Source of the DNA: Orychophragmus violaceus
Taxonomy: Eukaryota; Streptophyta; Magnoliopsida; Brassicales; Brassicaceae
Assembly: GCA_030180135.1 (NCBI GenBank)
Contig: CM058240.1
Location: forward strand, 73,651,581 to 73,715,580
DNA: 64,000 nt
Reading direction: 5' to 3'
Below are positions 45,916 through 56,666 of the stretch, in pieces. Numbering within the stretch: position 1 is the stretch's first letter; every line of letters starts with the position of its first letter. The notes below the pieces were generated by a model. That model saw only the letters and a list, made by a program, of their open reading frames with translations, made no database searches and was not told where the DNA came from. The position numbers and the translations under genes are program-made.

Positions 45916-46036
45916 ACGATCCGCCAAAAAAAAAATACCCTCAAAGCCACCATTCGTTCAGAAACTTTACCTTAATTCTTATAAGTCTAAACTAACAAGA
46001 AGAACTGGGGGGGGGGGATGAGCCCTCCCTTGACTA

Positions 46037-48331
46037 TCACCAAGTATTACGAGACCGTGGGGAGAACAATCTTATAATACAATGGAGAAGTCGGAGACAG
46101 TCGCAGCGACCGGCTAGACCTCCACCAGCAATCGCAACAAAGAGATTGAGATTCGTGATGGCCTCCTGAAGGGCAATCTCAATATCGACTTTGGCCTTCT
46201 TCTTGTCCCACTTATCTATGACTTGTTGGAGGATTAACATGTATGGCTCGACAAGCTCCCGCTTCGCCGCCTTCACCGCCCTCGCCGTCTCACGGACCGC
46301 ATCATCGCGACTGGAAATAGCCTTTGTCTTCTCTTCGCTATCACGGTTCACCTGCTAAAAGGAGAGCTGCCTCTCCTTCTGAGTCGCAAACATCTTGTCC
46401 GTGGAAATCCCGAGCTTGTCCTGAGGTCCTCCTCCGAGTTCTCCATCTACATGATCAGGGCCTCCTGCTCCTTGTACTTAGCCAGCTGCTTTTTCAGCGC
46501 CGCCTCCCAAACCTTAGCAGCCTGGAGGTTGACATTGATGTCCTCGACGACCTTCTCTGCCTCCTCTAGCTCGCCAGTGCGGGGAACATCCTTCGACTTC
46601 TGTTTGGAGAGTGCATGGTACTTGTTGACCGCTTCAAGGGCCTAAGTAGCACATAGATATCGATCAGAGATCGCTCAAAAACCTACGAAGTAAATAAAAA
46701 TTTATCGACCTCAGAATACCTTTCCTTGGGCCGACATCATCTCGACGTCAGCTTGTTCTTGCACCATATCTTCTACCTCAGGGAGCTGGAACCCCTCCAA
46801 CTTGAAATGCTTGAGGAGGAACGCCACTCCCGCATGATCATCGGCGATCGACACTCTTTCTTGTGCTTTAACCGCTAGGTAAAGCCCTTGCTTACGGAAG
46901 AACCCGATGAGGTCTTGAGTACGACACCTACACAATCTCCCGGGATGGCTGGCTAGGCAGAGGCGGAAGCCCGCTCACTGTAGAACCCCCATGGTTAAAC
47001 TCTTCCTCGCTGATAGCTAGAAATGATGGAGTAGTCGAGCGAAGGGCCCTGGTAAGAATCGATTCTAACTGACCCGATTTACCGTGGGCCGTCAAGTTAG
47101 CATGAGCCTTTCTGGTGCGACGAGAGCTGTTTCTTCTGGACATCTTTTTTGGCGGCGGAGTACTTGCTGTTGAACCGGATCGGAGACGGTACGACCTACA
47201 CATAGCAGAAAAACTAACCCTGGAAGACGAAATCTTCCGAACAATGAGAAAAGAATGAAAGATTATCGATTTGATGAGTTGCCTGCTGCTAGAGTCGGTT
47301 GATCGATGCGAGGTTTCACTTCGCGAATACTTTGAGGATTTGGAGACAGACGCTTCTTCGAACTCTGTTCTCCTATAGCGGATCTGATGTGATATGACGT
47401 GAAGAGATCCCAATCTATCCTCCCTCTCTTCAGGCGAGCGATCAGATTTGCGGTATCTGAATCAGGCGGTATTGCGTCCAGAGTCTCTGCCAACACAAAA
47501 CCCAAAAAAAAAAAACGGTCAAAATATATTGCAAAAATACATCGAGCTAAGTTCGATCTATATGTGAAGATCACTTTTCTGACCAACGCTGACTGCCCAA
47601 CGCGTTGGGATAACAGATAACTCGAAGTCGCCAATGGAGAACTTGTTGATCTTAAAGAAAAAGATTCGATCTTGCCACACGTCCCTCGGTGGAGTCTCTT
47701 CTATGATCCTCCCGTGACGTGGCGAGAAGTAATAAGTTCTCGGGCACTTCTTGTTGTACTTAACAAGGCCTAAGAGTAAGATGAGATCGACCGTCACCAG
47801 AATTCCTTGCTTTGCGGCCAACATTCCGATTCCGATGACCTGCCGAACGAAATTCGGAGTCATTTTAGTAAAAGAGAGTTGGAGATTCGCCAGGACGTCG
47901 AGAAGGATGCACGGGATCAGAAAAATCTGTCCACACCTCTTGAAGATAGTCGAATATGCGCAGAAGAAACCGAGGCAGATGATCTCCGGAGGAACATGAT
48001 AGTTTTCCACATTCGGAGGAACGTGACAGTTTTCTCGGAGCTTTTGGATATGGCGCATCGTGAGTTTAGACTTCTGATGAGGACCATAAGTTTTCCGAGA
48101 AGAACTGCTTCCCACGGTTCTATTTTTGGAGCCATCAAAAATTTTAAAAGAAAGGAAGAGATTCCGGCGAAGAACGACCTTTTTCCTCTGGTTTTTGCTA
48201 AAAAGTAAAAATGAAAAACGAGTAAGGAAGAAGGAGTTACATGTGATAAATACGGCAAAAGCTTGTAGGGGGAAACATGGGATTAACCTCCTCCTTTTAA
48301 AGTCAATTAAGATCGACCTCGAGATCGTCAA
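46037..48331 (-). pseudogene. Antisense extra ORF of Tat element (putative gypsy-type transposon domain plus coiled coil)
   Basis: Minus-strand gene-like region opposite to pol. A probable start at 48058 (MRHIQKLREN) gives a block with FKRCGQIFLIPCILLDVL, MTPNFVRQVIGIGMLA, TYYFSPRHGRII and FFFKINKFSIGDFEL, the pattern of the 'putative gypsy type transposon' family (PF04195-like). A GT-rich junction near 47595 and an AG before ETLDAIPP near 47490 suggest an intron. The next part has RLKRGRIDWDLFTSYHIRSAIG. Further downstream, in broken frames, is a charged coiled coil (KTKAISSRDDAVRETARAVKAAKREL, 46351-46037). Antisense extra ORFs between pol and the 3' LTR are described for the Tat lineage. 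I cannot fix the exon borders. Confidence 0.5.
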
Positions 48332-48664
48332 ATTTGTGCCAAGTCAGCAGATTGCAACCGTTAGATACGAGGGAGTGTTAAGATCGATCGATTCGAATCC
48401 TACTGACATGATTCGATGTGACGACCTCTCATATCCTCTCGTCTCAGGCGTTGGATCGGAGCAAAATGATTGCGATCCAAGGGGAATCAGAAAGGGATCC
48501 CGGGAATCGAGGTTTCCTTTTTCACGCGCCATCTCGTCTATTCGATCTAACTCATTTAGTAACATCTGTGCGCATGAAAAGAACAAACAAATATCAAGGA
48601 AAGCGTAAATATTGCCGAGGTTGCTGCCCATTAATTTGAACTTCATTAATGGGCTGAGGTCAAT

Positions 48665-49187
48665 TGTTGGTGCTGCATTTTGCACCGTAAAATCTGACCA
48701 TGTATATATGAAATACAAAGCCCACTAAAGGAAGAAGCCAAAGAGATAGACGAACTCCAACAGGCCCAGCAAGCATTACAAAGTGACAAAGCCCATACGC
48801 AAAAGGAGACGATCTGTCATTCGTGTCCACCGAACTTCAAGTTCCATAAAAAACAAGTCGCAGACCATTGTAACAACCTCCGAGAATCTCGGAACATTGA
48901 GAATAACACGAACGAGAATATCGTAACAGACGAGGGGAGATCGAAGATATAAGAGCAAGGAAGTCGCACATGAAACATAATCCCAACTTTATCGCTTTAA
49001 ACACTTCGACTAAAATAGTTCGATCTCACTTTGTGAACTTATGACATGTTCTTTGTACAAATTCCATCTCAGCATTCAATCTTTTACAACATCTTTGATT
49101 CACAGAAAATCTATATATCATTTCCTGAAGTCCCAAAAACACATTTCAATACAAATCCTTGGTGTGAAATCTCTGAACTCACACACA
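48665..49187 (+). repeat. Probable Tat-type LTR (3' or solo)
   Basis: Starts TGTTGGTGCTGCATTTTGCACC, where GGTGC and GCACC pair as in the hairpin starts of X and Y. It has GATATAAGAGC near 48947 and ends GTGTGAAATCTCTGAACTCACACACA, like the ends of X and Y. It is preceded by GGGCTGAGGTCAAT, a weak purine tract. No PBS follows, so it is not a 5' LTR. It does not match the Y LTR. No second copy is in the window. Confidence 0.4.
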
Positions 49188-49722
49188 TTAAGTCAATAGA
49201 GACCAAAAATTTCTTGGCACAAACTGGCGGATCATGCTCGCCATTACGCACACGAAGATCGGCTTGGCGTGAAGACTGCATGGCATCACGCGCACGGAGA
49301 GCTGCTTGGCGTGAAGATTGCACGGCATCACCCGCGGGTGAAGCTGCTCGAAAAGTCATGCTCGGTAATACGCAGATCAAGGACTGCTCGGCAGTCCGCG
49401 GATCAAGGACTGCTCGCCACGTCGCAAGAAACCTGCCCGACATGATACTCCATGGTCTGCTCAGAAAGACATGTACCGCATATGGGCTCCAACTTCTCGG
49501 CATCTGAGCAGAACTGTGGCTGCTCGGCGGTGTTGATAACTCGAAATCTCTTTGTACGAATCTGCCCGGCGACAAATCTTACCGCGACATGAATTAAGAT
49601 CCTCCTTAGCACGCGGACAGCAGACACTACTCGGACTGTGGACTCTCGGATGTGTTGTTTGTGGTATTGTCGTCATATATACTGCATTTACAGTCAGAGA
49701 CTGTAACCTCTCATCTGAGACC
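49188..49722 (+). other. Unassigned stretch upstream of RDM1-like pseudogene
   Basis: No gene seen. It holds two copies of a ~43-bp segment (GCTTGGCGTGAAGA, 49260-49345) and two copies of GATCAAGGACTGCTCG (49375 and 49400). Words such as GCTCGGCA recall the X arrays. The last ~80 bp may be the former 5' leader of the pseudogene. Confidence 0.4.
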
Positions 49723-50215
49723 ATGCAAAGTGAAGTAACGATGAATCAAAGAGCATCAGATGATTTTGTTTCTTCCGAAGTCAAACCTGATATCAGCAAC
49801 TTCTTTTATACGCTCAACAGATTTCACGCAGTCATCAAAGATCAAGGTTCATCGCTGATACGAGCAGAAATGTATGAAGGTTATATAATGAAATTTCCTC
49901 TTCCAACAAATCACGGTTCTCTGATTCCTTGCACAAGCTGGGTTGGATTAGGAATCTCAATCAAAGAGCTTTATGGTTAACCTTAGCATTTCCTCACAAA
50001 CTATATCTAACAACGCTGGGATCAATCAATATTTGGTACCGATTCCGAATACCAGAATTTGGATATAATCATTCATCCATCTAAAGTTGAAGCTATTGCA
50101 AGGCCCGTGGAAGAAACCCATCGACTCACTTCTTCTCATCTTCAAATCTCCTTTTTGACGATCTGATCCTATGTATCGCTTGATAATTGATCCGGTCATT
50201 CCTAAGTTACCATAA
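49723..50215 (+). pseudogene. RDM1: RDM1-like pseudogene (RNA-directed DNA methylation 1)
   Basis: RDM1 is a small plant protein of the DDR complex (DRD1, DMS3, RDM1) that links AGO4, Pol V and methylated DNA in RdDM. From ATG 49723 the frame reads MQSEVTMN, then [62 protein letters not shown], and after a one-base shift near 50157, [16 protein letters not shown] with TAA at 50213. The order, spacing and total of about 163 codons match the RDM1 family as I remember it. It is disabled by TAA at 49978, TAG at 49984, TAA at 50008 and the frameshift. It has no visible introns. It lies between a Tat LTR and a truncated Athila LTR. It is a gene copy or retrocopy moved into, or stranded in, a retrotransposon nest. 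The identification rests on recall of the family, not a search. Confidence 0.8.
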
Positions 50216-50768
50216 TCCCTAAACCTAACAGGTAAACTACTCAGACGTGACAATCATAACAATAGACATAATGAATAGAAAACCAAATATCATAAAAGAA
50301 GTAAAGAAACAGGGGTTCAAAATCTCTTCTCTGTCGAGTACAAAACCAGCCCCTCAAAGCTCTCTGAATAAAACTTAATGCTTAAGTAAAACTTAGCCTT
50401 AACAAGTAGCTTAAAAACCCTAACATAAAGTCTAAAACATGTTTTGGGCCTTTTGTAAGTCTGAGAAATTTCAGAGCAAAAACTATAATTTTCCAGGAAT
50501 GCAGATTTTTGTGCGCAGAATTCTGGAACAGGGGTTGCGTACATTGATGCACATACTGCGTCGATCGATGCAATGCGAAAACGAATCCAGTGAACTCTGT
50601 GAAATCTCTAAATTGTGCATAGTTGCTCCAAATGCTTCCAAAACGTCCAATTAAGCTCCAAATGTCCTTAAACCTGTAAAACACCGGAAAAGGCTCCAAA
50701 ACACATAGAAAGACTCGATAACAAAGACATATACCATGGTCAAAAGCCCTAAAAACCATGATATATCA
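50216..50768 (-). repeat. Athila-4 3' LTR, truncated
   Basis: Aligns with the last ~550 bp of other Athila LTRs (CCCTAAACCTAAC, GGGGTTCAAAATCTC, ...ATATATCA). About 640 bp on the left are missing. The RDM1-like sequence ends where the LTR match starts. One palindrome core is at 50562, with a degenerate partner 20 bp before it. Confidence 0.8.
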
Positions 50769-52083
50769 ACTCCCCCACACTTAGCCTTTGCTTGCCCTCA
50801 AGCAAACAAAAAAACAAGATTAAGAGAAGAAAATTGAAAACTTCAGAAACTCGTTTCATCGTACGAGCACCACACTTAGATTCCCCTTAGTAAGCCACAT
50901 GAAAAATGAACCTGCATACATATTGACCAACATGTACTTCCCCCACACTTAGCAACTGTCCTGACTAAACTCCACAATCACATCTAGAGCATTCAAATTA
51001 ACCACAGTGACTTCTGTAAGCTAATAAGTGCAGTCTCACCTAGGTAGTATCAATCAAAGAACACATGGATCCTTACCCTGTCAGCACCTGACCACCATAC
51101 TATCTTTTTCTGGTTCCTTTCTTCTCCTTTCCTTCCTTAGCAACTGATTTTTGCCCACTGGGTATCATTTTATTTTATCATTGCTCTTACCTTTTTATTC
51201 GGGGTATTACTTTAGACATGTTTCCATGGATACACAGGAGGTAATAGGGTGACCACTTCGAAGGTACTAGCTTATCCTCAGTTTATCTCTTTTTTTACTT
51301 TAAGGAAGGAGAGAAGGGAACAATACTTAGACATGTTTACAAGCATTGTTAGGACTAACAAGAGAATCCGACTCAAAGTAACCAAGCCCTTAGGTGAGAA
51401 AAACTAAGTCAAGTTAAGTGTGAAGTCAGTAGTGGATTCTCTGAATACTTGAAGTGATATGGGTTTCCTCAGTAGGCTGATCTATGTTGGGTTTTCTAAT
51501 AGTCAGAGATCATATGCAAGCTCATCCAATGGTCACTTAAGTTCCTGCAAGTGTAGTAATCTCCTCAAAAAGTCATTGTTTGCTACTCAATTTGACTCAA
51601 TAAAACAGACTCGGCTGACTCTAAGAAAACAGAAAACGGTGCGTCAGTAGCTACCTCCCCCACACTTAAATAACACTGTCCGCAGTGTTATAGAAGCTTG
51701 GGCTCGGTGTGAACAAGAATGATATGGAACAAGAACAACACTTACCTGACGTCGGCTTGTGTCGATCGATGCTAAGGACCACATCGATCGACGCAAGTCG
51801 TGTTTTCTCTTTCCTCGGTTTGAAGTGAACCGCTATCTCAACCACAATACATACGATATAAATCATTATTATCCGAGTCTGAGTATGATCTCTGTGTCAA
51901 TCGACCCACAAGACCGTATCGATCGACGCAGGGTGATTCCGACTGTTTTCACGCCTTGAACACACTAAAACAAGAAAAATCAAAGTAAACAAAATCAAAA
52001 TGAAAATAAAAGAAACCTACTAGTGGGTTGCCTCCCACCCAGCGCTTGTTTTAAGTCATTAGCTTGACTATGGGAAGGAGAAT
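50769..52083 (-). other. Athila-4 conserved 3' non-coding block
   Basis: Homologous to 10303-11669. Purine tracts (minus sense) at 50769, 50938 and 51657; palindrome pairs 51763/51785 and 51898/51920; stem-loop with GTGGG/CCCAC at 52022-52046. It ends at AGAAT (52079-52083), the Athila-5 target. Confidence 0.78.
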
Positions 52084-52269
52084 TGATATATCATGGTTTT
52101 TACCAGTTTTATGCCATGATATAAGTGTGTTTTAGAGTCTTTTTGTGTTCTTTTAGAGTCTATTACAGGTATAATCAGGTTTGGAGCAGAGTTGGAGATA
52201 TTGGAGCATTTTGGGGATTTTTAGAGTGTTTGGCCGAGAGATTGAGCTCACTGTCCAGAAATCAGGATT

Positions 52270-52305
52270 GCATCGATCGACACACCTTTGGTGTCGATCG
52301 ACACA
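52270..52305. promoter_or_regulatory. Palindrome pair in Athila-5 LTR upstream of TATA box
   Basis: GCATCGATCGACACAC and GTGTCGATCGACACAC, cores 21 bp apart. The 3' LTR has the same pair at 60119 and 60140. Confidence 0.65.
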
Positions 52306-52409
52306 CTAGCGAGATGGGCCGATTTGGCGGTTTAATGAAGAATGAAGATTTTGTACTTTGGCCCAGAAGTTTCCAGTATTTACAAAGAAGCCCCAGCCGA
52401 GATTAAGCC

Positions 52410-52416
52410 TATATAA
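52410..52416 (+). promoter_or_regulatory. TATA box of Athila-5 LTR
   Basis: TATATAA, conserved in position in Athila-1 (minus sense, 9968-9974) and the Athila-5 3' LTR (60255-60261). Confidence 0.5.
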
Positions 52417-53282
52417 TTAGGATTTTGGTGTTTATTTTAGATACGCTTTCATAATTATGAACAGAGAGTTTTTAGAGCTATTGGGGCTGATCTGATCCTG
52501 TACTTCACTTTATTTTGGAGAAGATTTCGAACCCCTTTATTTATTTAATCTCTTTTATGCAATCTATTAATTCATTGATTATGTTTACATCTTCTATGTC
52601 TAAGTAGATTCATAGTTAGGTTTAGGGTTTCTCATTAAGGATTTCATGACTTGCTAGACTTGTTTAAATCAGTTAAAGATTCACATGAATATAATGTTCT
52701 TCGATCTAAATTGAGTTTAATGCTAGTTCTAACCTGATCAATTAGAATCTAGATCTTAGGTTGCTAAATACGACACGAAAGTGTGGTTTAGAATCTGAAC
52801 TATTTAGGTTGAGCAATTGAACTTCTCGCAAAGGAATTTGGTTTAGTTTAATTGTGAACATATCGAACTTGAAATTAATGATGGTTTAATCTGTTAGTAA
52901 TTTCAAAGGAATTTGGATTACTGCACTTAGACTTAGAGAATTCTCGCAAAGAGATTTGGTTAATTCTATATCCGTGATTTGAGTTCTAGAGCTGTGCTTA
53001 ATTAGATCCTGACTGATTAATTTGTCTGCTTGTCTGATTTCCTGAGAACGCCCTAGACTTAGCGCCTTTAATTGACTGCTTTCACCACCGATAATCTGCT
53101 ACTTGTTTACTTTCTCGCTTTGCTATTTAGTTTACTACAAATTGCTTTCTTCTTAGTTTAAATCTCTACAGTTCTAATCTATCGAGACCAGAGTCTCTGT
53201 GGATTCGATACCCTATATACTACAATCACTTAACTGTGCACTTGCAGTAGAATAGGATTAATTCTTGACCCTATCAAGTTTT

Positions 53283-53300
53283 TGGCGCCGTTGCCGGGGA
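53283..53300 (+). other. Athila-5 primer binding site
   Basis: TGGCGCCGTTGCCGGGGA, tRNA-Asp type, six bases after the LTR. Confidence 0.93.
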
Positions 53301-53448
53301 CTCTTATAGTCTTCGATAGGATAGAACTTAGGGTTTCTACTAGGATTTTTTTATTGTTTTTGTTTTTGTTTCGTTTTGTTTTTATTTTTTGTTTTTAGTT
53401 ACTAATTTTTCTCTGTTTTCTTTCTGTCGCAGGTACCGATTTCGCTTT

Positions 53449-53535
53449 GCGTCGATCGTTGCACCTTTGTGTCGATCGTCACTAGGCGATTCTGAGATTG
53501 AATCGATCGTTGCATCTCTTGCATCGATCGTTGCT
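53449..53535. promoter_or_regulatory. Palindrome cluster in Athila-5 leader, before gag
   Basis: Cores at 53453, 53473, 53504 and 53525 (spacings 20, 31, 21), ending 24 nt before the conserved gag ATG. Confidence 0.65.
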
Positions 53536-53554
53536 TGACGACTACATACAGCTT

Positions 53555-55249
53555 ATGCTGACGCGCGAAACTAGAAGTAATCAGAACCTGAACCTCGTTA
53601 ATCTCGGACTTGAAGAACTTGGACGTCTAGAGAGAACCAACAGAAGAGAAAGAAGAGCAAGGATGGTGGTACAGAAGGTAATCATAATGCCTGATGCTCA
53701 GGGACCGAGATAACAGTCCATACAATGCTGCTGGGCATAGGATTGATGCTGAAGGGAATGTAATACCTGATCCTCCTGAGCAACCGCAACAGGAGCAGAA
53801 CCAAGGCCAAGGACAGAACCGAAATGGATTGATGATAGTCCATGAGAGGACTTTAGCTGACTACAACAGACCGGATGAGTTTCATGCAAACCGGCCAGCT
53901 CTTGTGATGCCTGGTTTTGAGAGGAATGATTTTGAGATCAAACCATCTACTACTCGCTGATGAGACAGAATGCCTTCCATGGTCATCCCACGGAGCAGCC
54001 TATGGATCACATTGATCAGTTTGAGGATATAATCACTGGCATAAAGTATGATGGAGTTTGCCAGGATTATATGTTTCTCAAGCTCTTTCCATACAGTCTC
54101 GCTGGAGACGTTGCTGCATGGCGGAAGCAACTGCCACCTGGACAGTTTGATACTTGGGCAGCCCTGAAGAGTGAGTTCCTGCGTCACTTCTACGATGATG
54201 CACGCTCTGATCAGTCCAGACAGGACATACACACCTTTTCCCAAGGTCCTACTGAGCCTCTTAAGACTGCCTGGATGAGATTCAAGAAGTACCAGCGTGA
54301 CTGCCCACACCATGGATTCACTGAGGTCACATTGCTAGGTATCTTCTTCAGAGGCATAGATCTTCCATATCAGTCTGCGCTGGATAACTCCAGCAATGCA
54401 AATTTCAACACCAGGACTCCTGCACAAGCTAAGCAGTTGATTGATAACTTAGTGAGCAGCAACAGTTGCAAGACTATGGATGAGAGGAGAAAGAAATCTG
54501 GTGGAAGTGTAGAGAATTCGGAGATTGCTGATATTAGATCTAAGCTGGACACAGTGTGTAATCTCCTAGCTGGTAAGAAAGCTGTCCAATTTTCCCAAGA
54601 TGTTGAGGTAATTCAGACTGAGGAGGACACTCAGGAAGAAGATGTGAATTACATAGGAGGATCTGGTTTCCAAGGTAATAGATTTGGTAATCAGCAGGGA
54701 AACATGTTCTTCAATGGAGGACAGAAGAGCGCCTTTACAGGCAATCAGAACTCAGCTGGCTTTGGACAGACTAGTGGTTTTCAGAAACCTTTTGGACAAG
54801 GTACTCAGAGAACCTATGGATCTTCATCTTATCAGACTCCTCCTGCAGCCACTTCTCATGAGAGTAAGATGGAGGCAATGATGGAACAGCTGATGGAGAG
54901 TCAGACCAAGATTTCTGTGGACTGCAATAAGAAGTTGGATGCTGTCTATGAGGATCTCAATGGAAATTTTGAGTCTCTGAACACTCATATGAAGCAGTTG
55001 GATACTCAGGTGAATCAGATTTCCAGTTCTATGAAAGGAAAAGGAGTGGCAGACACCCATATTAAAGCATGGTCTGTGTACATTGATGATGGATCTCACC
55101 TAGGTGAAGGATTTGAGCTAAGTACAGCTGAGTTGGTAGAAGAAAGTGAAATTTCGGATTTTGGAGAAAATATCTCGGGTGGAAACTTTGAAAACAGTGT
55201 TGCATCGATCGACACACCACTAGTGTCGGTCGATGCAGGTCGTGAATAG
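53555..55249 (+). pseudogene. Athila-5 gag
   Basis: The conserved ATG at 53555 (MLTRETRSNQN) is chosen because the homologous ATG exists in Athila-1 and -2; an upstream TTG-started frame is only open by chance. A ~10-bp loss near 53702 and a one-base loss near 53945 shift the frame. From 53960 the main part is open for 429 codons: PMDHIDQFEDI, FPYSLAGDVAAWRKQL, LRHFYDDA, RDCPHHGFTE, NSSNANFNTRTP, and a Gly/Gln/Asn-rich segment with a predicted coiled coil after it (MEAMMEQLMESQTKI). It ends RE-TAG at 55247-55249, with PR following in the same frame. Confidence 0.85.
55201..55237. promoter_or_regulatory. Palindrome pair at Athila-5 gag-PR boundary
   Basis: CGATCG at 55205 and CGGTCG at 55227 (22 bp), just before the TAG that ends gag. 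Confidence 0.55.
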
Positions 55250-56140
55250 ACAGACTCGCCGAGTGTTGATGACATTGATGCAGATTTGGAGCTTGATCGC
55301 TTATTCCCTGGAGTTTTTGAGATTACTCAACATGAGATTTATGCACAATTCATTAGATTATATCCCTCAGTGTCTGAAGTGATTAAGCAAGAGATTGAAG
55401 AGCTTAAGAAGTTGGAAGAGATTGGTGAAGAGTTGGAAGAAATTCCATCATCTGATGATCCACCTTATCACCCATGTGTGCAGAGGTACTTGAACAAGAT
55501 GTTGCCTTTGGATGAAGAGCTGAAAGATTGGGTGATTGTAGTCCCTCAACAGATAAGTGATGTGCTGTTAACTAAGGTCCCCAAGAAGCTGCCTGACCCT
55601 GGTGTCTTTGTGCTTAACTGTTCTATCTTTGAGGATGGTTTTAGGCATTCTCTGTGTGATCTGGGAGCTGCTGGAAGTCTTATGCCATATTCTGTGGCAG
55701 AGAAGCTGGGTATGCTGGATTTTTCGCCTACTAGGACCTCTCTTGTCCTAGCTGATCAGTCTATACAAGTTCCAGAAGGACTCCTTGAGGACATCCCGGT
55801 GAGAGTTGGAAACTATTTAGTTCCAACAGACTTCTTAGTGCTGAAGTATGACAGTGATACTGATGATGCGTTGATATTGGGTAGACCATTTTTGGCTACA
55901 GCGGGAGCAGTAATAGATGTCAGACATAGTCTGATTGACCTCCACCTGGGAGATGAGCGGCTGCGTTATGAGATGGATAAGCTGCGCAAGCCACTGATAG
56001 ATGGGCAGACCTTCACCATTATGGATGGATATGATAAGCAGCCAAGTGATACTGTGATTTTGGATCCTGGAGAACAGTTTACTCCTTCTTTTCTAGGACA
56101 GGATCATTCTGATACAGCTTGTTCGTCCGGTCAAGCTAAT
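55250..56140 (+). CDS. Athila-5 aspartic protease
   Basis: Open in the gag frame after the TAG at 55247. A Glu-rich segment (EEIGEELEEIPSSDD) is followed by LPDPGVFVLNCSIF, the active-site region CDLGAAGSLMPYSV, RTSLVLADQSIQVPEG and ALILGRPFLATAGAVID. It is the Athila form of retropepsin, with DLG rather than DTG. The frame stays open to 56350 through the conserved AGCGCTGAGTGGGAGG motif, but that tail is non-coding in relatives. No RT follows: the next 900 bp are leader-like. Confidence 0.8.
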
Positions 56141-56152
56141 GACCTTAAACAA

Positions 56153-56177
56153 GCGCTGAGTGGGAGGCAACCCACTG
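56153..56177 (+). other. Athila post-pol stem-loop
   Basis: AGCGCTGAGTGGGAGGCAACCCACT: stem AGTGGG/CCCACT with loop AGGCAA. It is found just after the pol or PR coding end in all four Athila copies. Confidence 0.6.
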
Positions 56178-56279
56178 TTAGGTTTACGTGTTTTTCTTTC
56201 TTATTTTTGGTGTTTTTCTTAGGATTTCACGTTTTTGTTTTTGCTAAGTTTCAGATACAGAACTCGAGTCTGGAGATAC

Positions 56280-56478
56280 GTGACGATCGATGCACTTGTG
56301 CACCGGTCGTTGCAAGGAGATTACGACAAGGAGAGGTGATCGCATTGTGACGATCGTTGCAGACCTTTGCAACGGTCGTTGCAATTGGTTCAATTACAAA
56401 ATTAAGGTACGTGCGCTAAACCTGAATCAATCTGGTCCAACCAGCATCGATCGTTGCTCTCTAGCAACGGTCGTTGCA
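56280..56478. promoter_or_regulatory. Palindrome pairs upstream of ORF-1, part 1
   Basis: Pairs 56284/56304, 56351/56373 and 56448/56468 (20, 22, 20 bp), each a CGATCG core followed by a CGGTCG core. Arms are of the GCAAC...GTTGC type. Confidence 0.65.
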
Positions 56479-56666
56479 CCCACGACCGAGGTAAGTGCCT
56501 TAAACCCTTCTCTTCTCTTTTCTTCTCCATTTTCGCCGTCCGTACGTACCGAAAACCTCATTCGCTAAAACTCTCATTTCTTCATCATTTTCTTCAATTC
56601 CAAGTGCTATTCTCTCGATTTTACACTCTTAATCCATTCCTATAACCCATACATCACGAATCCAAG

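Larger units (their letters stand above)
52084..53276 (+). repeat. Athila-5 5' LTR
   Basis: TGATATATCATGG...GACCCTATCA. TATATAA at 52410-52416. Palindrome pair at 52274 and 52295 (21 bp), 115-136 bp upstream of the TATA box. Confidence 0.95.
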
